Shown here piece by piece: positions 52,571 through 64,000 of a stretch of 64,000 bases of DNA. The position numbers and the translations under genes were made by a program. The stretch's first letter is position 1. Every line of letters starts with the position of its first letter. This stretch comes from Ostrinia nubilalis (Eukaryota > Arthropoda > Insecta > Lepidoptera > Crambidae), in NCBI RefSeq assembly GCF_963855985.1, contig NC_087112.1:3040501-3104500 (forward strand), in the 5' to 3' direction. The notes below the pieces were generated by a model. It was not told where the DNA came from. It made no database searches and saw only the letters and a program-made list of their open reading frames with translations.

Positions 52571-53011
52571 TCCCTCCATTGCAAAGCGGATGACAGGTGA
52601 CAAACAAAGGTTTAATAACCGTTAATACCACTACGGACAATAATCAACAATAGGTATTTTTTTATTTGCAATACTTTACTTACTTATTATTTTAATTCCC
52701 AAAGTCCGCCTCCAGCCAACCGCGCCGCGCCCCCGCCTGCATCTCCCGGCTCTAGCCGAATGCAAATTTTATAACCTCCCGCTTTCTTATAGGCATTGTC
52801 GTCCCCCTCTTATTTAGCCCCGGTCATTTGTTCCCGTTATACCTATATTTAAAGCCTTATTATTAAGCTTTAAGGGCTTTACAGAATCATGCTCGGATAA
52901 ATCAATACGGCTGGTTTTCTTCTCACTGTGGGTGTTTTGGTTGAGAATTTTAAGACTTATTGGCTTAAAATGATTAGTAGAAGATTCTATTGAAGGAAAA
53001 TAATAGTAAAC

Positions 53012-53168
53012 ACAGCGTGGGATGTCCACCCACAAGGTGGACCGACGACCTCATAAAGGTAGCAGGAAGGCGCTGGATGCAGGCCGCTACTAACTGAGCA
53101 AGATGGAAATCATTGAGGCCTATGTTCAGAAGTGGACGTCCTGTGGCTGAAATTATGATGATGATGCC
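53012..53168 (+). mobile_element. LINE 3' end (QQWTS family)
   Basis: Codes [20 protein letters not shown], then TN and a stop. Continues ATTGAGGCCTATGTTCAGAA, GTGGACGTCCTGTGGCTGA and (ATG)n. Confidence 0.8.
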
Positions 53169-53169
53169 G

Positions 53170-54740
53170 CTAAAGAAAATTCTAAAATGACGATGATGAT
53201 GACTCGAAGTCTTTTATAACAAACAGTTTGAATATTGAGAGCTTGAAACCATTTTAATCAAGCTTATTTACAATACAGTCAAATCTTATGGCCGCTATAA
53301 GACTGACATGATAGAAAAACAATCATTGCTTATTATTTTTTGCCGACTATCATAAGCCTAGTTGTAATATCTACAAAAAATGTTCATGTAGGTAAAACCA
53401 GGCCTGTTCATCTCCGCGAGTTTGCATCGAAAACAAAACACGCGCGACTACCCCTCCTGAGATACCAAATCGACAGGACAATCACGAGCGAGTATTGACG
53501 CACGCACGTATTCTTCACCCATTTGCATTGTAAAGACAATAAACCATATGTAAAAACGGTGGTGTAATTAATACTGTGCAGTATTTTTTAACTGCCTGAA
53601 TAATATTAGAAACACAAAATATAATTCATGCTTATTCATGTATTTCCTCCGCCATTTTTCGCAGTTTGGCACCTCACGTCACACATCATTTTACCGAAGT
53701 CAGCCCTATGTCTTCGGCGCAGTACCGATCACTGACGTTTATCAACAAAATGGTGCTCGACTCTTGAGACAAGCTAAATTACACCATATTGTTAATGACA
53801 TTGAGCATACATTTTTTTAAATACCTTCGCGAAGAAAATCTTCTGTACGAAGTACTTATTATTATTCTGTGGTAAAACTAATTTATCTTCCACAATCATA
53901 ACAAATGCCAGATTATTAGGTTTTATTTTACCTAAACCATATAAATTCCCAACTCCCAGACATCCATCGAATCAGACAGAATGATTGACTCCCCAATTTC
54001 AAATCCAAATGACATTTCGATCTGCCATCTTGAAATTAGGTATTTCACAATGTACAATGTTCAGTGCTACATTTTTGCAGGTGAAACCTCCAAGATAAGT
54101 GTAATAAAAGTTGGGTAATGCGAAAACTTCGTAATGTTATCGGTATACGTGATCTCCCCGGCTTTTCGGGCTGCTGGATTGTGAACTACTACGGGTTTTC
54201 GATTCGGAAATTGTTTGGATTTTACTAAAAGTATGGGAAATAAAGAAACTGTCTTATAAAAATCCGTTTTTAGAACCATTTATAAGTTATGTCTTTAGAG
54301 TGAAACAATTTATAATATAGCGGACTATGACAAAGCAGGCCATAGATAGTGTATTTAATTTAAAAACCGCTTAATTAAAACAAAGAAAAACACTTTATTG
54401 ACTACAATCAAAAAACATCACACAACTTTACGTTCTTCATTGAAAATTTTTTCGAACATTCATAATGTTCTCTTTCTTGTTTTTCTTTTCAGCCAGCACT
54501 CAACATTCCTAAAGTAACCAAGATTTTTTATAGTATATTATTATGTATATTCTAAAATGGCCAGTATTTTCAATAAGTAAAAATTAAAAAAGAACAACAC
54601 TGTTTTATCCAGTCAAATGGATGATTTTGTTACCACTTTAATAAAAACTTATTCACTCACTTATTATTTTAGTAGTTATAGCTACTAAAATCGTTATTAA
54701 AACTTCTTAGCGATTAGAGTCGCTTCTCAAACTAAATTTT
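53170..54740. other. Unique DNA
   Basis: No exon or repeat recognised. 53649-53658 carries CCGCCATTTT, one of several such motifs. Confidence 0.35.
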
Positions 54741-54746
54741 AATTTT

Positions 54747-54842
54747 TAAATAAACAACTTGAAAAAATCGAACTGCCTAAGGAGGGAATCGAACCCACGT
54801 CTTAGCCGTAGGCAGTTCGATTTTTTCAAGTTGTTTATTTAA
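54747..54842. repeat. Perfect hairpin built from a SINE 3' end
   Basis: About 32-bp arms, AAATAAACAACTTGAAAAAA... and its exact complement, flank a central segment with GGGAATCGAACCC, a tRNA B-box complement. The arm tip CGAACTGCCTAAGG matches the tRNA-like SINE at 25885-25972. Confidence 0.75.
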
Positions 54843-54854
54843 AGCTACTAAAAT

Positions 54855-55015
54855 GTTCATCATCATCATTTCAGCCATAGGACGTCCACTGCTGAACATA
54901 GGCCTCCCCCAACTTTCCTTGTTGATCGATTGGTAGCGGCCTGCGTCCAGCGCTTCCCTGCTACCTTTACGATGTCGTCGGTCCACCTTGTAGGTGGACG
55001 TCCCACGCTAAAATG
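54855..55015 (-). mobile_element. LINE 3' end (QQWTS family)
   Basis: (CAT)n TTTCAGCCATAGGACGTCCA to GGTAGCGGCCTGCGTCCAGC and GTCGTCGGTCCACCTTGTAG, about 160 bp of the 3' end. Confidence 0.8.
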
Positions 55016-55019
55016 TTCT

Positions 55020-56040
55020 GTGTCCTTTTAAGTACTCGAACCCATAGTACGGGCCCGCTAGAGCACAAACCGAGCTGGATTCTTTCCGCCATTACCCGGC
55101 GAGTTATAATCGACTTTGGGATATTTCCCTGTGATACTCTATGTAAATCCTTTGTAACTTTCACGGTTTTTCGTCTGCTCGCCGTATGAAATGAAATTTT
55201 TCAAGTTTGTTTTGAATTCGCATTTATTTTGCTATGTTTGTTGGGGTTTTGTTATTTTTTGATGCTCTCAAGGTTTGGGTAACAATTTGAAATGTGAATG
55301 GTAAATAAAAGACTACAAAATATAGGTAAATAATCTTTATATAATTACACAACAATATCTTACATACACAACAGAAAGACAATACATTATACACGTGGTT
55401 GTTTAGAAATACAATTAAAAAATATAACTCAAAGACTATAATAAAAAAAAAACTCTTATACAGAAACAAAATTTATGTTACATCCAAAATTGTTTACTTT
55501 TCGTCCGCCATTTTTCATTATGCAAAACACCAGTAAAGGTCTACATCGATCGGTTAAAGAACGCCGAAGAATGGAACCTTCGTATTTTCATTAAGTTTCG
55601 GCGCGATTTGATACCGTCACTTCGCCAAAGCTCGTAGATTAAGCCCTGAATGAAAGCTTACATTTGCATAGAAATTAAAATTTACCTGGACCGGCGCTAG
55701 TGGACGGAATGCCATCCCGATGGCTACTGCGCCACGGCCAATTCGAATTTAGAATGCTACTTTTTTAATTTGAATTTTAAAAGAGAATGGAATGGAACCT
55801 CTTTCGTTAAAACTATCTTGTGGTTTAAACTATTTGAAAACTATTTGAATTTGGAATGCGTTTTTCCTTACCAAAGAGGATAGAGATATGATAGGAAAGA
55901 AGTAACCATAGATACAGAGTAAATATGGTACGGTTTGGAAACAACTCTTAAGAAATAGATTTGGCAGAACTTACATAACAAAACAATAAAAGTTTCGTGC
56001 GAGAGATAGGTAACTATCAACAATGCAGTAACTATGATTT
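55020..56040. other. Unique AT-rich DNA
   Basis: 55505-55514 has CCGCCATTTT. 55300-55470 is very AT-rich. No gene signal. Confidence 0.35.
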
Positions 56041-56043
56041 ACC

Positions 56044-56126
56044 TCATCATCATCATCATCTCAACTATAGGATGTCCACTGCTGAACATAGGCCTCCCCC
56101 GATGCTTTCTATGTTGCCCGGTTGAT
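56044..56126 (-). mobile_element. LINE 3' tail (QQWTS family)
   Basis: CATCATCATCATCTCAACTA then GGATGTCCACTGCTGAACAT and CCGATGCTTTCTATGTTGCC. Confidence 0.75.
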
Positions 56127-56559
56127 TTACCTACTCACAAAAAAACCTTTTTCATAAATAAATAAACATACGAGTACATCTAGTTTTTGAATTCCCTTTA
56201 ATTAAACCCAGTAAAAATACATAGAGCGCTGGACTAATTAAATATAAAAACTACACGCTCGCTGTTTGAAACGGGACTTGCTGCATTAAAACTTTTGCCT
56301 TTTTAACGGGAAAAACGTTGGAGTTGGCTCTTTTCTAATTGGAAAGTTGGAATTCGAATTGCAACGGCTCGGAACTTAACGAGACTCGTTTTAGTTACCA
56401 AAACTATAATTACGTAGTATTTACATTTAGGTTCAATTTTATGGATTATGAAGAATTAGGTCTATTTGTTACATGACTCTACATTGAGTTACATTAACAC
56501 ACACAAAGATATAAAATTTATATATCTTTCACATATTCTTTTAAATAAATAGCGGCGTG

Positions 56560-56632
56560 TCTATGGGCGGCGTTAATAATCACTTAAGTACCATCAGGTG
56601 ACACGTTTGGCCTCCTGTCCCATAAAAAAAAT
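56560..56632 (+). repeat. SINE-tail repeat, third copy
   Basis: TATGGGCGGCGTTAATAATC, CATCAGGTGACACGTTTGGC and CTCCTGTCCCATAAAAAA. Confidence 0.6.
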
Positions 56633-57700
56633 TAAACCAAAAAAAATTGATAATAATAAATACCGAACTTAAAATTACAAACGCGATAACTAATCATTCC
56701 TTTCGCGTAACGTGTTCACACCAGCCCATAGAGTTTACACCTCAAACGTATAAATATTACCCAAGAAAATTATATCAAAACTTCCGCTGAGGTATTCACG
56801 AAAAGATATTTGGTGGAATTAAAACAACACTTCGCCGAGAGAAAAGTGGATCCCCCTGACGGCCCCCACCCCACCCCGATCCCAAGATGGCTCCTTTTAA
56901 ATGGGGTGGACTGCCCGAAGAATAAAAGTATGGCATACCTTCCGTAGATAGGTATAGGAGGGGGCAAGATGTCGGCGAGCGGGCGTTCGATTGCGTGCTT
57001 CCAAATTTAAATTGCTTTTTGAAATTCGAATAGAGTTTTTGTCTTTGTTTGTGGAATTAGGTGTTTTATGGTGGAGTGGTTTGGAGGGTTATTCATTTGT
57101 TATTATTTGTTTGTTCTAATGACGTTTCGTTGTCGTTTGGAAAGTTACGCGTTTGCGTTACATTCAAAAGTACCCTATGTCACAGTTACTAATTTTTAAC
57201 ACATTATTTTACCACAGATTTTTTATTTGATAATGATAAATATAGAAATTAACAAAATATGAAATCACAAAAATAAAAATGCCTACTCTTTTATTAAAAT
57301 ATGATGATAAGTATCTAAAATGTAGGTGTTGCCATAGTTTAATTTAGCCTATCTTATACTTTCTATCTATCTATCTAATCAAGCCTGTGCCATAATCTCG
57401 TAAGCTTAGAATATTTAGAAGCAACTTATTATAAACTTTCAAGCTTTCATTATGTAGTTCAAAAGACATTGAACTTCATATCACAACAAACGTGATATGA
57501 GTCAAAACACAACGATAGCCGTCTAAAAATAAACCCTGTAGCTTGGGCATTAGAGTTAAATTGGTTTAATAGCTGTTTGAAGGTCCTTAACCTGCGTATG
57601 GTTAGGGCTGACTCTGTTTTAGCTAATAACTATCTACGACTCGGTTTCTGAATTTCGTGTTTTCCAAAATCAAAACAGTTTAGTGCTTACTATACATATA

Positions 57701-58811
57701 CAGTGTGAGTCACGTTAAAGTGTACATATGAAAATAGATAAAACTAGACCTTTTTTTATCGACAAAAAAGAGGTAAAAAAATTTTTGAGATTTTTTTTTT
57801 ATTTTTTATAGATTTTTTTTTCTTCCAATTACTTCTTGTAAAGAAAACGTAATAACTTTTGAACTAAGCGGTATATCCTTATAAAATAAAAACAGTAATA
57901 ATGCTAAATAACAGGCGATACTAAAAAATTACATAAAATTTACAAAAAATGCCAGCAAATAATAAAAAATGATACTTTTTGAAAAAAAAATTGCTTTTAA
58001 ATTCGTGTTTTTTTGGTTATTTGATAAATTTCTCCAAAAAATGCCCCTATAACAGGTGGTTTTTATTACTTTGTATTATTCTCTATCGTATTATCTTTGT
58101 AAAACCAAAAATCGCATGTCTCTATCCCTATCACAACATTTGCTATGATCGTTATTGAACAAAGGCCTGCCACAACATTATTCTCTGCTACAGGTAGAGA
58201 CAATTTCAATTTTAACTAAAATGCTTATTTTACTTCGAAATCTTTTGTTTTTATTTGAAATCTAACTTGTCTTTATCAAAATTACAAATCTAGAGCCATT
58301 TTCTTTCAGTTTCGTTGTTAACGAAGCGTTGAATGGCGCGCCCGGAGAGGCTTAGTTCAAACGATTATTGCAAACGTTGTGATAGGGATAGAGACATGTG
58401 ATTTTTGGTTTTACGAAGATAATACGATAGAGAATAATAAAAAGTAATAAAAACCACCTGTTATAGGGGCATTTTTTGGAGAAATTTATCAAATAACCAA
58501 AAAAACACGAATTTAAAAGCAGAGTTTTTTCAAAAAGTATATTTTTTTATTATTTGTTGGCATTTTCTGGGTATTTCATGTATTTTTTTAGTATCGCCTG
58601 TTATTTAGCATTATTACTGTTTTTATTTTATCAGGATATACCGCTTAGTTTAAAAGTTATTACGTTTTCTTTACAATAAGTAATTGGAAGAAAAAAAATT
58701 CTATAAAAAAATTAAAAAAAATCACAAAAAATTTTTGAACTCTTTTTTGTCGATAAAAATAGGTCTAGTTTTATCTATTTTCATATGTACACTTTAACGT
58801 GACTCACACTG
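57701..58811. mobile_element. Foldback Tc1/mariner-like element, 1111 bp
   Basis: Begins CAGTGTGAGTCACGTTAAAG and ends with its complement; TA stands immediately outside both ends. The inverted arms are about 450 bp each (57701-58153 and 58358-58811), with scattered mismatches and small length differences. A 205-bp centre contains GGCGCGCCCGGAGAGGC. No transposase frame. CAGTG ends, TA duplication and very long TIRs fit Tc1/mariner-derived foldback elements. Confidence 0.88.
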
Positions 58812-58823
58812 TATAACTCTTAA

Positions 58824-59775
58824 CTCTCGCTGTACGAGGTGGGGTGTGACACACCCCAGTCCTTTAAAAATAGCCACAATTTTAAAAATTTGCAATTACT
58901 GAATTTGAAATTCTCAGTAGCTGGAATTATGACACTGCTGCTTCGATCAGCGTTGCAAAATCAGTCCAGCGGTGACTACCAACTGAGTTACATGCCTTTA
59001 AAGTGCGTGTGAGTGTCACACACCCCACCTGGTACGGGACGTTGTTAAAAAGTTTAAAAAAAATCTAACAGTTTTGGTGTAATTTATATATTTTTAGCTT
59101 TGTCAATTGAATAAAATTAAATACAAATATTATTTTTCGTGATTTTTACGGTATCTGAAATTTTCAAGCACTTTTAGTCAAATGAGATGACTTTTAGTGC
59201 GAATCTGGAAGTTTAGTACTGAGATCCGAAGATGTATGTGAACATACACTTATGGGCTACAATTTATATTTGGTGATACAATTTATGGGCTACTGAAATG
59301 GAATAACATATTTTATAAATAAATAAAATTGTTACGCTCCCATTTTATGCATTGAGCATACTCATTTTCTTTCATCAGAATTGTGTTAAATTGAAAACCG
59401 ATGATCAAAACAAATTTATACCCTTCCAGTTTTTAATTTACTTTTAAATTATAAGTTAATACTTGTACTTTGTTAAGTAAAAACGGTTGTCATAATTAAA
59501 GGCACTAATTAAAAATTATACATAGGAAACTGATTCCTAAATTACAAGAACAACGGAAATTGTGTCTTTTTATTTTTTTATGATAAAAAGTTATAATACA
59601 TATTTTCAGCTGAGAGCATTTCTTAAACCTAATTAGCATACGTAAATAATCAATATTAAATATTAAATTCCACCAAAAAAAATGTTGAATGAAAATTTTA
59701 TCACTTTGTATATTGGGGTGTGTCATACCCCACCTGGTACGGGACGTAACTTTTAGTCACCTCGTACACGGAGGG
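58824..59775. mobile_element. piggyBac-like non-autonomous element, 952 bp
   Basis: TTAA at 58820-58823 and 59776-59779 flank the ends CTCTCGCTGTACGAGGTG and CACCTCGTACACGGAGGG (18-bp imperfect TIRs). Subterminal GTGTGACACACCCC and CACCTGGTACGGGACGT recur near both ends. TTAA target sites are the piggyBac signature. No transposase frame. Confidence 0.85.
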
Positions 59776-59779
59776 TTAA

Positions 59780-62700
59780 ATTTAAGCTACTATTTCCCTA
59801 GCAGCTTTAAGAATTTAATATGAAAAATTCACACTTGATCAGAAGTATTCAGAAAATAATTTAAACAAGCTCAAGTCAAAAATCTCAATTCAGAAACCGG
59901 GCTTTTAAATCAAATAAAACACTTTGTGTTACTCATAATATTACAGCTATATCTTCACTTTTATAGTTCAAGATTACATTTTCTAGATAACTATCCATTG
60001 TTATTTTTTTTACGAGTTTAAGAATTATATTATTACTATGCCTATAATATATTTTATTTATCTATTCAATACGCATTGAATCTGTAACGATTCGATATTT
60101 CAATATTTAACAAACGAAGAATAGGTATTTATTTGTTTCAAGTTTATCCTTGAGAATTATATTAGATATTTTTAGATATTAGGGTGATAGGTTCCTTCAA
60201 TACTACTACTATCCCTTTCGGACCCACGCTTAAACTAGAAAGAAATTTGTAATTTTGAATATGAATTTTAGGTAATTTGGGGCCGCAGATTACGAATCTG
60301 CTATAATTTTTGAGATTTTCCGCCGCCATCTTGGAAAATTCATATACCAACAATTGTATCAAACTGGGCCCTTCACTTCCTACGTACAATTGTGAGGGTC
60401 AAAATTGTAAGGGTTTTGGAAATTTTATCAATGGCATGTATTCCGAAAAACGTATTTATAACCAGTAAGGAATAAATAGGTTTAATTTTTATACCAGTAT
60501 TTGCCATTTAATATTGATTTGTGGGCAAAAGCACCTGTTCCATGAGCTCAACAGTAAATATAGCGCTCTAAATATTCCTATGGAGTTTTAATATCTCCTG
60601 GATCATGAACAGCATCTCCTGGAAGATGTTGACGATTGAAGGGCTTCGTCTGCTATGCCGCTTGTATACTCAGAGGTATGTATCGTCATGAATGTCCGAG
60701 CCTTCATCAGAAGAAGAGGAGTAGTTCATCTGAAGTAGTCGAAACTAGCTTTTGTCGTTGTCATCGCTCTCATCCCCAGATGCATTGAGCATTTCTACGA
60801 TAGTAGCGTCGTTTAAAATCGGAAATATGGTGCGTAAACCATGAAAAATTAATAATTACGAGTAACTTAAAATACGCATATGGTATTGTAGGGCCCACAT
60901 CGATACAATTGTGTCAGTAAAGTTCGTTAAGCCGTTACGCCAAAGCCTTTGCTTACAAGTAGTCACTGTTATCACAAAAAGATGCTATTTTTAACTATTT
61001 GTCTAATCAATAACTTGTATATTACTACAATTACAAAATAAAACCATAGTAGGTACTTTCTTTCGCCAAGTCGGGAAGCGCAATCAGTCATGAACTGTAC
61101 AGGTTGTGACCTGCTCACCAACTGCGCTTCGGACAAAATTTGCACGGGAGGTGAAAGAACGCATCCCGCACAATCGTACGATACTCAGCCCATCCACTTC
61201 CGATGTAAAACTAATGAGATAATCTCGATTTTGCAACCCGCACAATTGTATTGGAGCGGTCCGAAAGGGCTATTTTGTTAATTTCTAACGATATCGCCCA
61301 TTTTTTTTTAGCTTAGCTTGCAAGCTAATGGTGCCAGCCCTAGCCTCACATGTGCGCGTATGTGTGTAGTGTGTTTTTGGGTCACGGTGTTGAGGTGATA
61401 TGTCATCTGTGACTGAAAGTTTTATAGGTCGTACAGGTCAATTTGTGTAGAAAAAGGCTTTCAGAAGCACTTATATGGAAATTGATTAATTTCATTCTTT
61501 TATGATCATCATGACACGCAAAATTTTTGCTATTTAAAATTATGAACTTTGCTATTTAAAGTAACAGACTAAAATGACTTGATGGTTTTCATGTAGGATT
61601 AATTTCATCTTATTCTTTTTCTCCATAAATTGCGCAATATTATGCAAGTTATATTATTTTAAACTTTTAATAAAAATGCAGAGTAAATTATATTAATAAA
61701 CTTGACATCTTCTATTTGCGGTAAAGGGTCGGTAAAAACACTCTTCTACCCTGTAAACTGAAAACTGTACCTACAGACTCGCTTTATTTATTTCTTTGTT
61801 AAGAACAACGACATAAAAAAAGGGTTTTTAAATTGAAAAATAAACCATTTTATTGTCACAAGCGAAGCCATTCCCCCGTCTTGGCTCACCATTTTTTCAC
61901 TCGCAATAATTTTAGAAGCATAATTAATCGCCTAGCGGGCCCCTTAATTGAATCACCCGATTCACCCCCCACCCCCAAGTCCCCCAGGAAAAACAACCCT
62001 TTCTTATTTTTCGCTCGGTCTTTCCCCCTGGAAGACGATAAATCCTTGCTTGAGACAGCGGAAGATAACTTCCCAGATTATTCATGCACTTGAAAATGGC
62101 TTTACCAAGCTGAAATCAACCTTAACTCAAGGACACAAAAACGATACAGTAGAGAAAGGCGTTAAATTAAGTTGGTCACGTCAACAAGAAAAACCCTCCG
62201 CGATTCGTCATTGGAATGCCGCGGACGCGTTTAAGTCGCTTCCATTTTCAAACCTCGCGGGTATTTCGAATTTGGAATCGATAGAGTCGGTGACTTTTTG
62301 TGCGGACTGTGCGGAGTTTGAGAATTTCTTTTAATTTATTATGAAAAGGCGATAATAATTGACCTGCCAGCATTTTTAGAAGCCACGACAGTATTGCTTC
62401 TATTTTTTTTGCCAAGACATTTATTTATTGTAATTAACTAAGACTTAAAGAAAATGTAGGTACTTGCACAGTAATTTTATCAAAATTTAAAGTAGGAGTG
62501 ACCTAGTACAAACAAAATAAAACAATTAAGCCTCTTTTCTACATTACAGCAGCAAAATGCTGGCTGATTAAATGTCAGAAGGATTGTCCAAAAATATAGA
62601 TATTAATTTGACCGCAGTATTGCCCACGTGAATTTTTCCACGCAATTTTTATGTTTTTTGTCACCATAAAAACCTTCCGTGGCTATAAGGAACATAATAA

Positions 62701-63520
62701 TATCAAAAAAATCCGAATTAGTCTAGCCGTTCTCGAGTTACTCATCAACATTTTTATTACTTCTGTAAATTTTGGTCATTTCAATAAAAGATACAACGTA
62801 CTACTTATTATTATTATTCTGTGATACAACTCTATGAAGTTAATCTTTAGCTTTAGCAACTATAGCGTCAATTAACGGCTATTTAACGTTAGAGTTTTCT
62901 ATTTACTTTTAAGTGATCCTTTTCTTAAGAGCTCAACGTGTTTTGTAAACAACTACCTATTCCGAGTATGGAAACATTTTCTTTCCTACAGCTTTACTTC
63001 TGTTTAATTAGTTCGCTTTTATAAATAAAGTTGATTTGCCTGCGGCTTTACACGCGTGTGTTATCGACTAGGTTGTGCCCGTGGCTGCGTTCGTTTTATT
63101 TTAAGTAAAACTGGCAGTAAAATAATAAGATAATGAATTATGATAGTTATTAGTTTACAAAAAAAATACATTAAAAAATGTAGGTACTCTAGGTAGATTA
63201 TACTGATTCAATACGATAACACTTAACATCTAGGTATAGTTTTAAGATTTAATTACATTTAGTACAAAAAACTACAGGCTTCAGTGGTTCATTCTTGTAT
63301 TAAAATTGAAACAAAATAGAGAAGCACGGGTCATGATTGACATAATGTAGGTACTCACGGCTTGACGTTTCGGCTGCTGTGGTACAGCCGTGGTCACAAG
63401 CAGACTGTAGAACTACTTGTTCATACATTTAAACTATGTAGAGTGAGGTAAGTAAATTAATGATAATCCTTCTTAATAGAAAACAATTATCATGACCTGC
63501 CTATTTTGCACTTATCACAT
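59780..63520. other. Mostly unique right flank
   Basis: CCCTTTCGGACC near 60208 is answered by GGTCCGAAAGG near 61257. 61930-62340 is GC-richer with an unassigned 128-codon frame (61948-62334, its first codon not ATG-supported). 62595-62770 has a retroposon-like tail (GTCTAGCCGTTCTCGAGTTA). 63045-63110 is a worn head piece (TAGGTTGTGCCCGTGGCTGC). No gene is established. Confidence 0.35.
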
Positions 63521-63526
63521 ACTTAC

Positions 63527-63712
63527 TAGCTTTCCGACCGCGCCTTCGTCCGCTTGAAATTGTTTCTTTTACAAAAAAACTTTATCGCGCCCGTCCCTGT
63601 CTCAAATACCGGGATAAAAATTATCGTATGTCCTTTCCCGGGACTCAAACTATATTATATGCCAAATTTCATCAAAATCGGTTCAGCGGTTTAGGCGTGA
63701 AAAAAATGACTG
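63527..63712 (+). repeat. Short retroposon (CTTTCCGCCCG-head family), copy 5
   Basis: CTAGCTTTCCGACCGCGCCT, AAACTTTATCGCGCCCGTCC and GCCAAATTTCATCAAAATCG; 3' tail missing. Confidence 0.75.
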
Positions 63713-64000
63713 ACTGTAGGGACTGCGTTTCTTGCACTACTTCTTCTCAACACCAGCCGAAATTATACATCTAAAGTATTTGTTGTATGAGTACTTTGCA
63801 AAAAACATCTAAAATATTATGCTGTAGTTAATAGTAAAATATTCTGAAAAACCCGAGTCAAAATGCAAACAGGCCCTACATAAATTACACATAGCGCTCC
63901 AAAAAGTAATAACAATACAAAATGACGTCGTTCTAAATAAGAAGGGCATATTTTTAGGGTGTCTCCCTTTAAATAAGTGTCCACCCAAGTCTGACCTCCA

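Noticed and set aside
1..64000. CRISPR array, prokaryotic operons, phage or plasmid genes
   Set aside because: No direct-repeat/spacer structure; introns, SINEs and LINEs show animal nuclear DNA.

Overview
This window reads as nuclear DNA from a moth or butterfly, probably a noctuoid-type lepidopteran (inference from repeat families and base composition; no marker gene pins the species). It is AT-rich, has almost no long open frames, and is packed with decayed LINE 3' ends, tRNA-derived SINEs and terminal-inverted-repeat (TIR) elements. There is no bacterial gene organisation, no operon and no CRISPR array.

Two multi-exon protein-coding genes can be reconstructed, both on the minus strand and head to tail. 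The first (44798 down to 34517, five exons, 337 codons plus stop) encodes a secreted trypsin-like S1 serine protease with a signal peptide, an unusually long cysteine-free propeptide ending ...GEDK before IVGG, and a complete His/Asp/Ser triad. The second (32944 down to 30276, four exons found, 5' exon not found) encodes a paralogous mature trypsin domain starting ILGG. The intron phases after the His, Asp and pre-Ser exons are 2, 0 and 0 in both genes, so they look like tandem duplicates. Both carry the Asp that gives trypsin (Lys/Arg) specificity. A canonical tRNA-Cys(GCA) gene lies between them at 33695-33766. Weak candidate first exons of plus-strand genes lie near 29860-29978 and 41336-41432.

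The rest is a transposon landscape. 1-5 kb: unique AT-rich DNA, two short retroposons and a 1.4-kb TIR element (2605-4007) full of TAGGCCTTATT motifs. 5-8.5 kb: LINE 3' ends, two MITE families, a SINE split by a MITE and a LINE inserted into a LINE. 8.5-12.4 kb: mostly unique, with CpG-rich patches. 12.4-17.2 kb: a foldback MITE, a tRNA-derived SINE, and a 177-bp tandem array interrupted by a 1172-bp hAT element with a perfect 8-bp target duplication. 17-26 kb: scattered SINEs and LINE tails. 26.0-29.6 kb: a 3.3-kb TIR element that splits a SINE. 30-45 kb: the protease cluster, whose 7.7-kb intron 3 is filled with repeats. 46.4-50.1 kb: a 3.7-kb TIR element enclosing wrecks of an R1-type LINE and a second LINE. 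57.7-59.8 kb: a Tc1/mariner-like foldback element and a piggyBac-like TTAA element 8 bp apart. The remaining right flank is largely unique AT-rich DNA.

No new defence or biosynthetic system was found. The most notable observations are the long-propeptide trypsin gene, the precise nested insertions, a LINE copy with a twin-priming type inversion, and several TIR elements that may not have been described.
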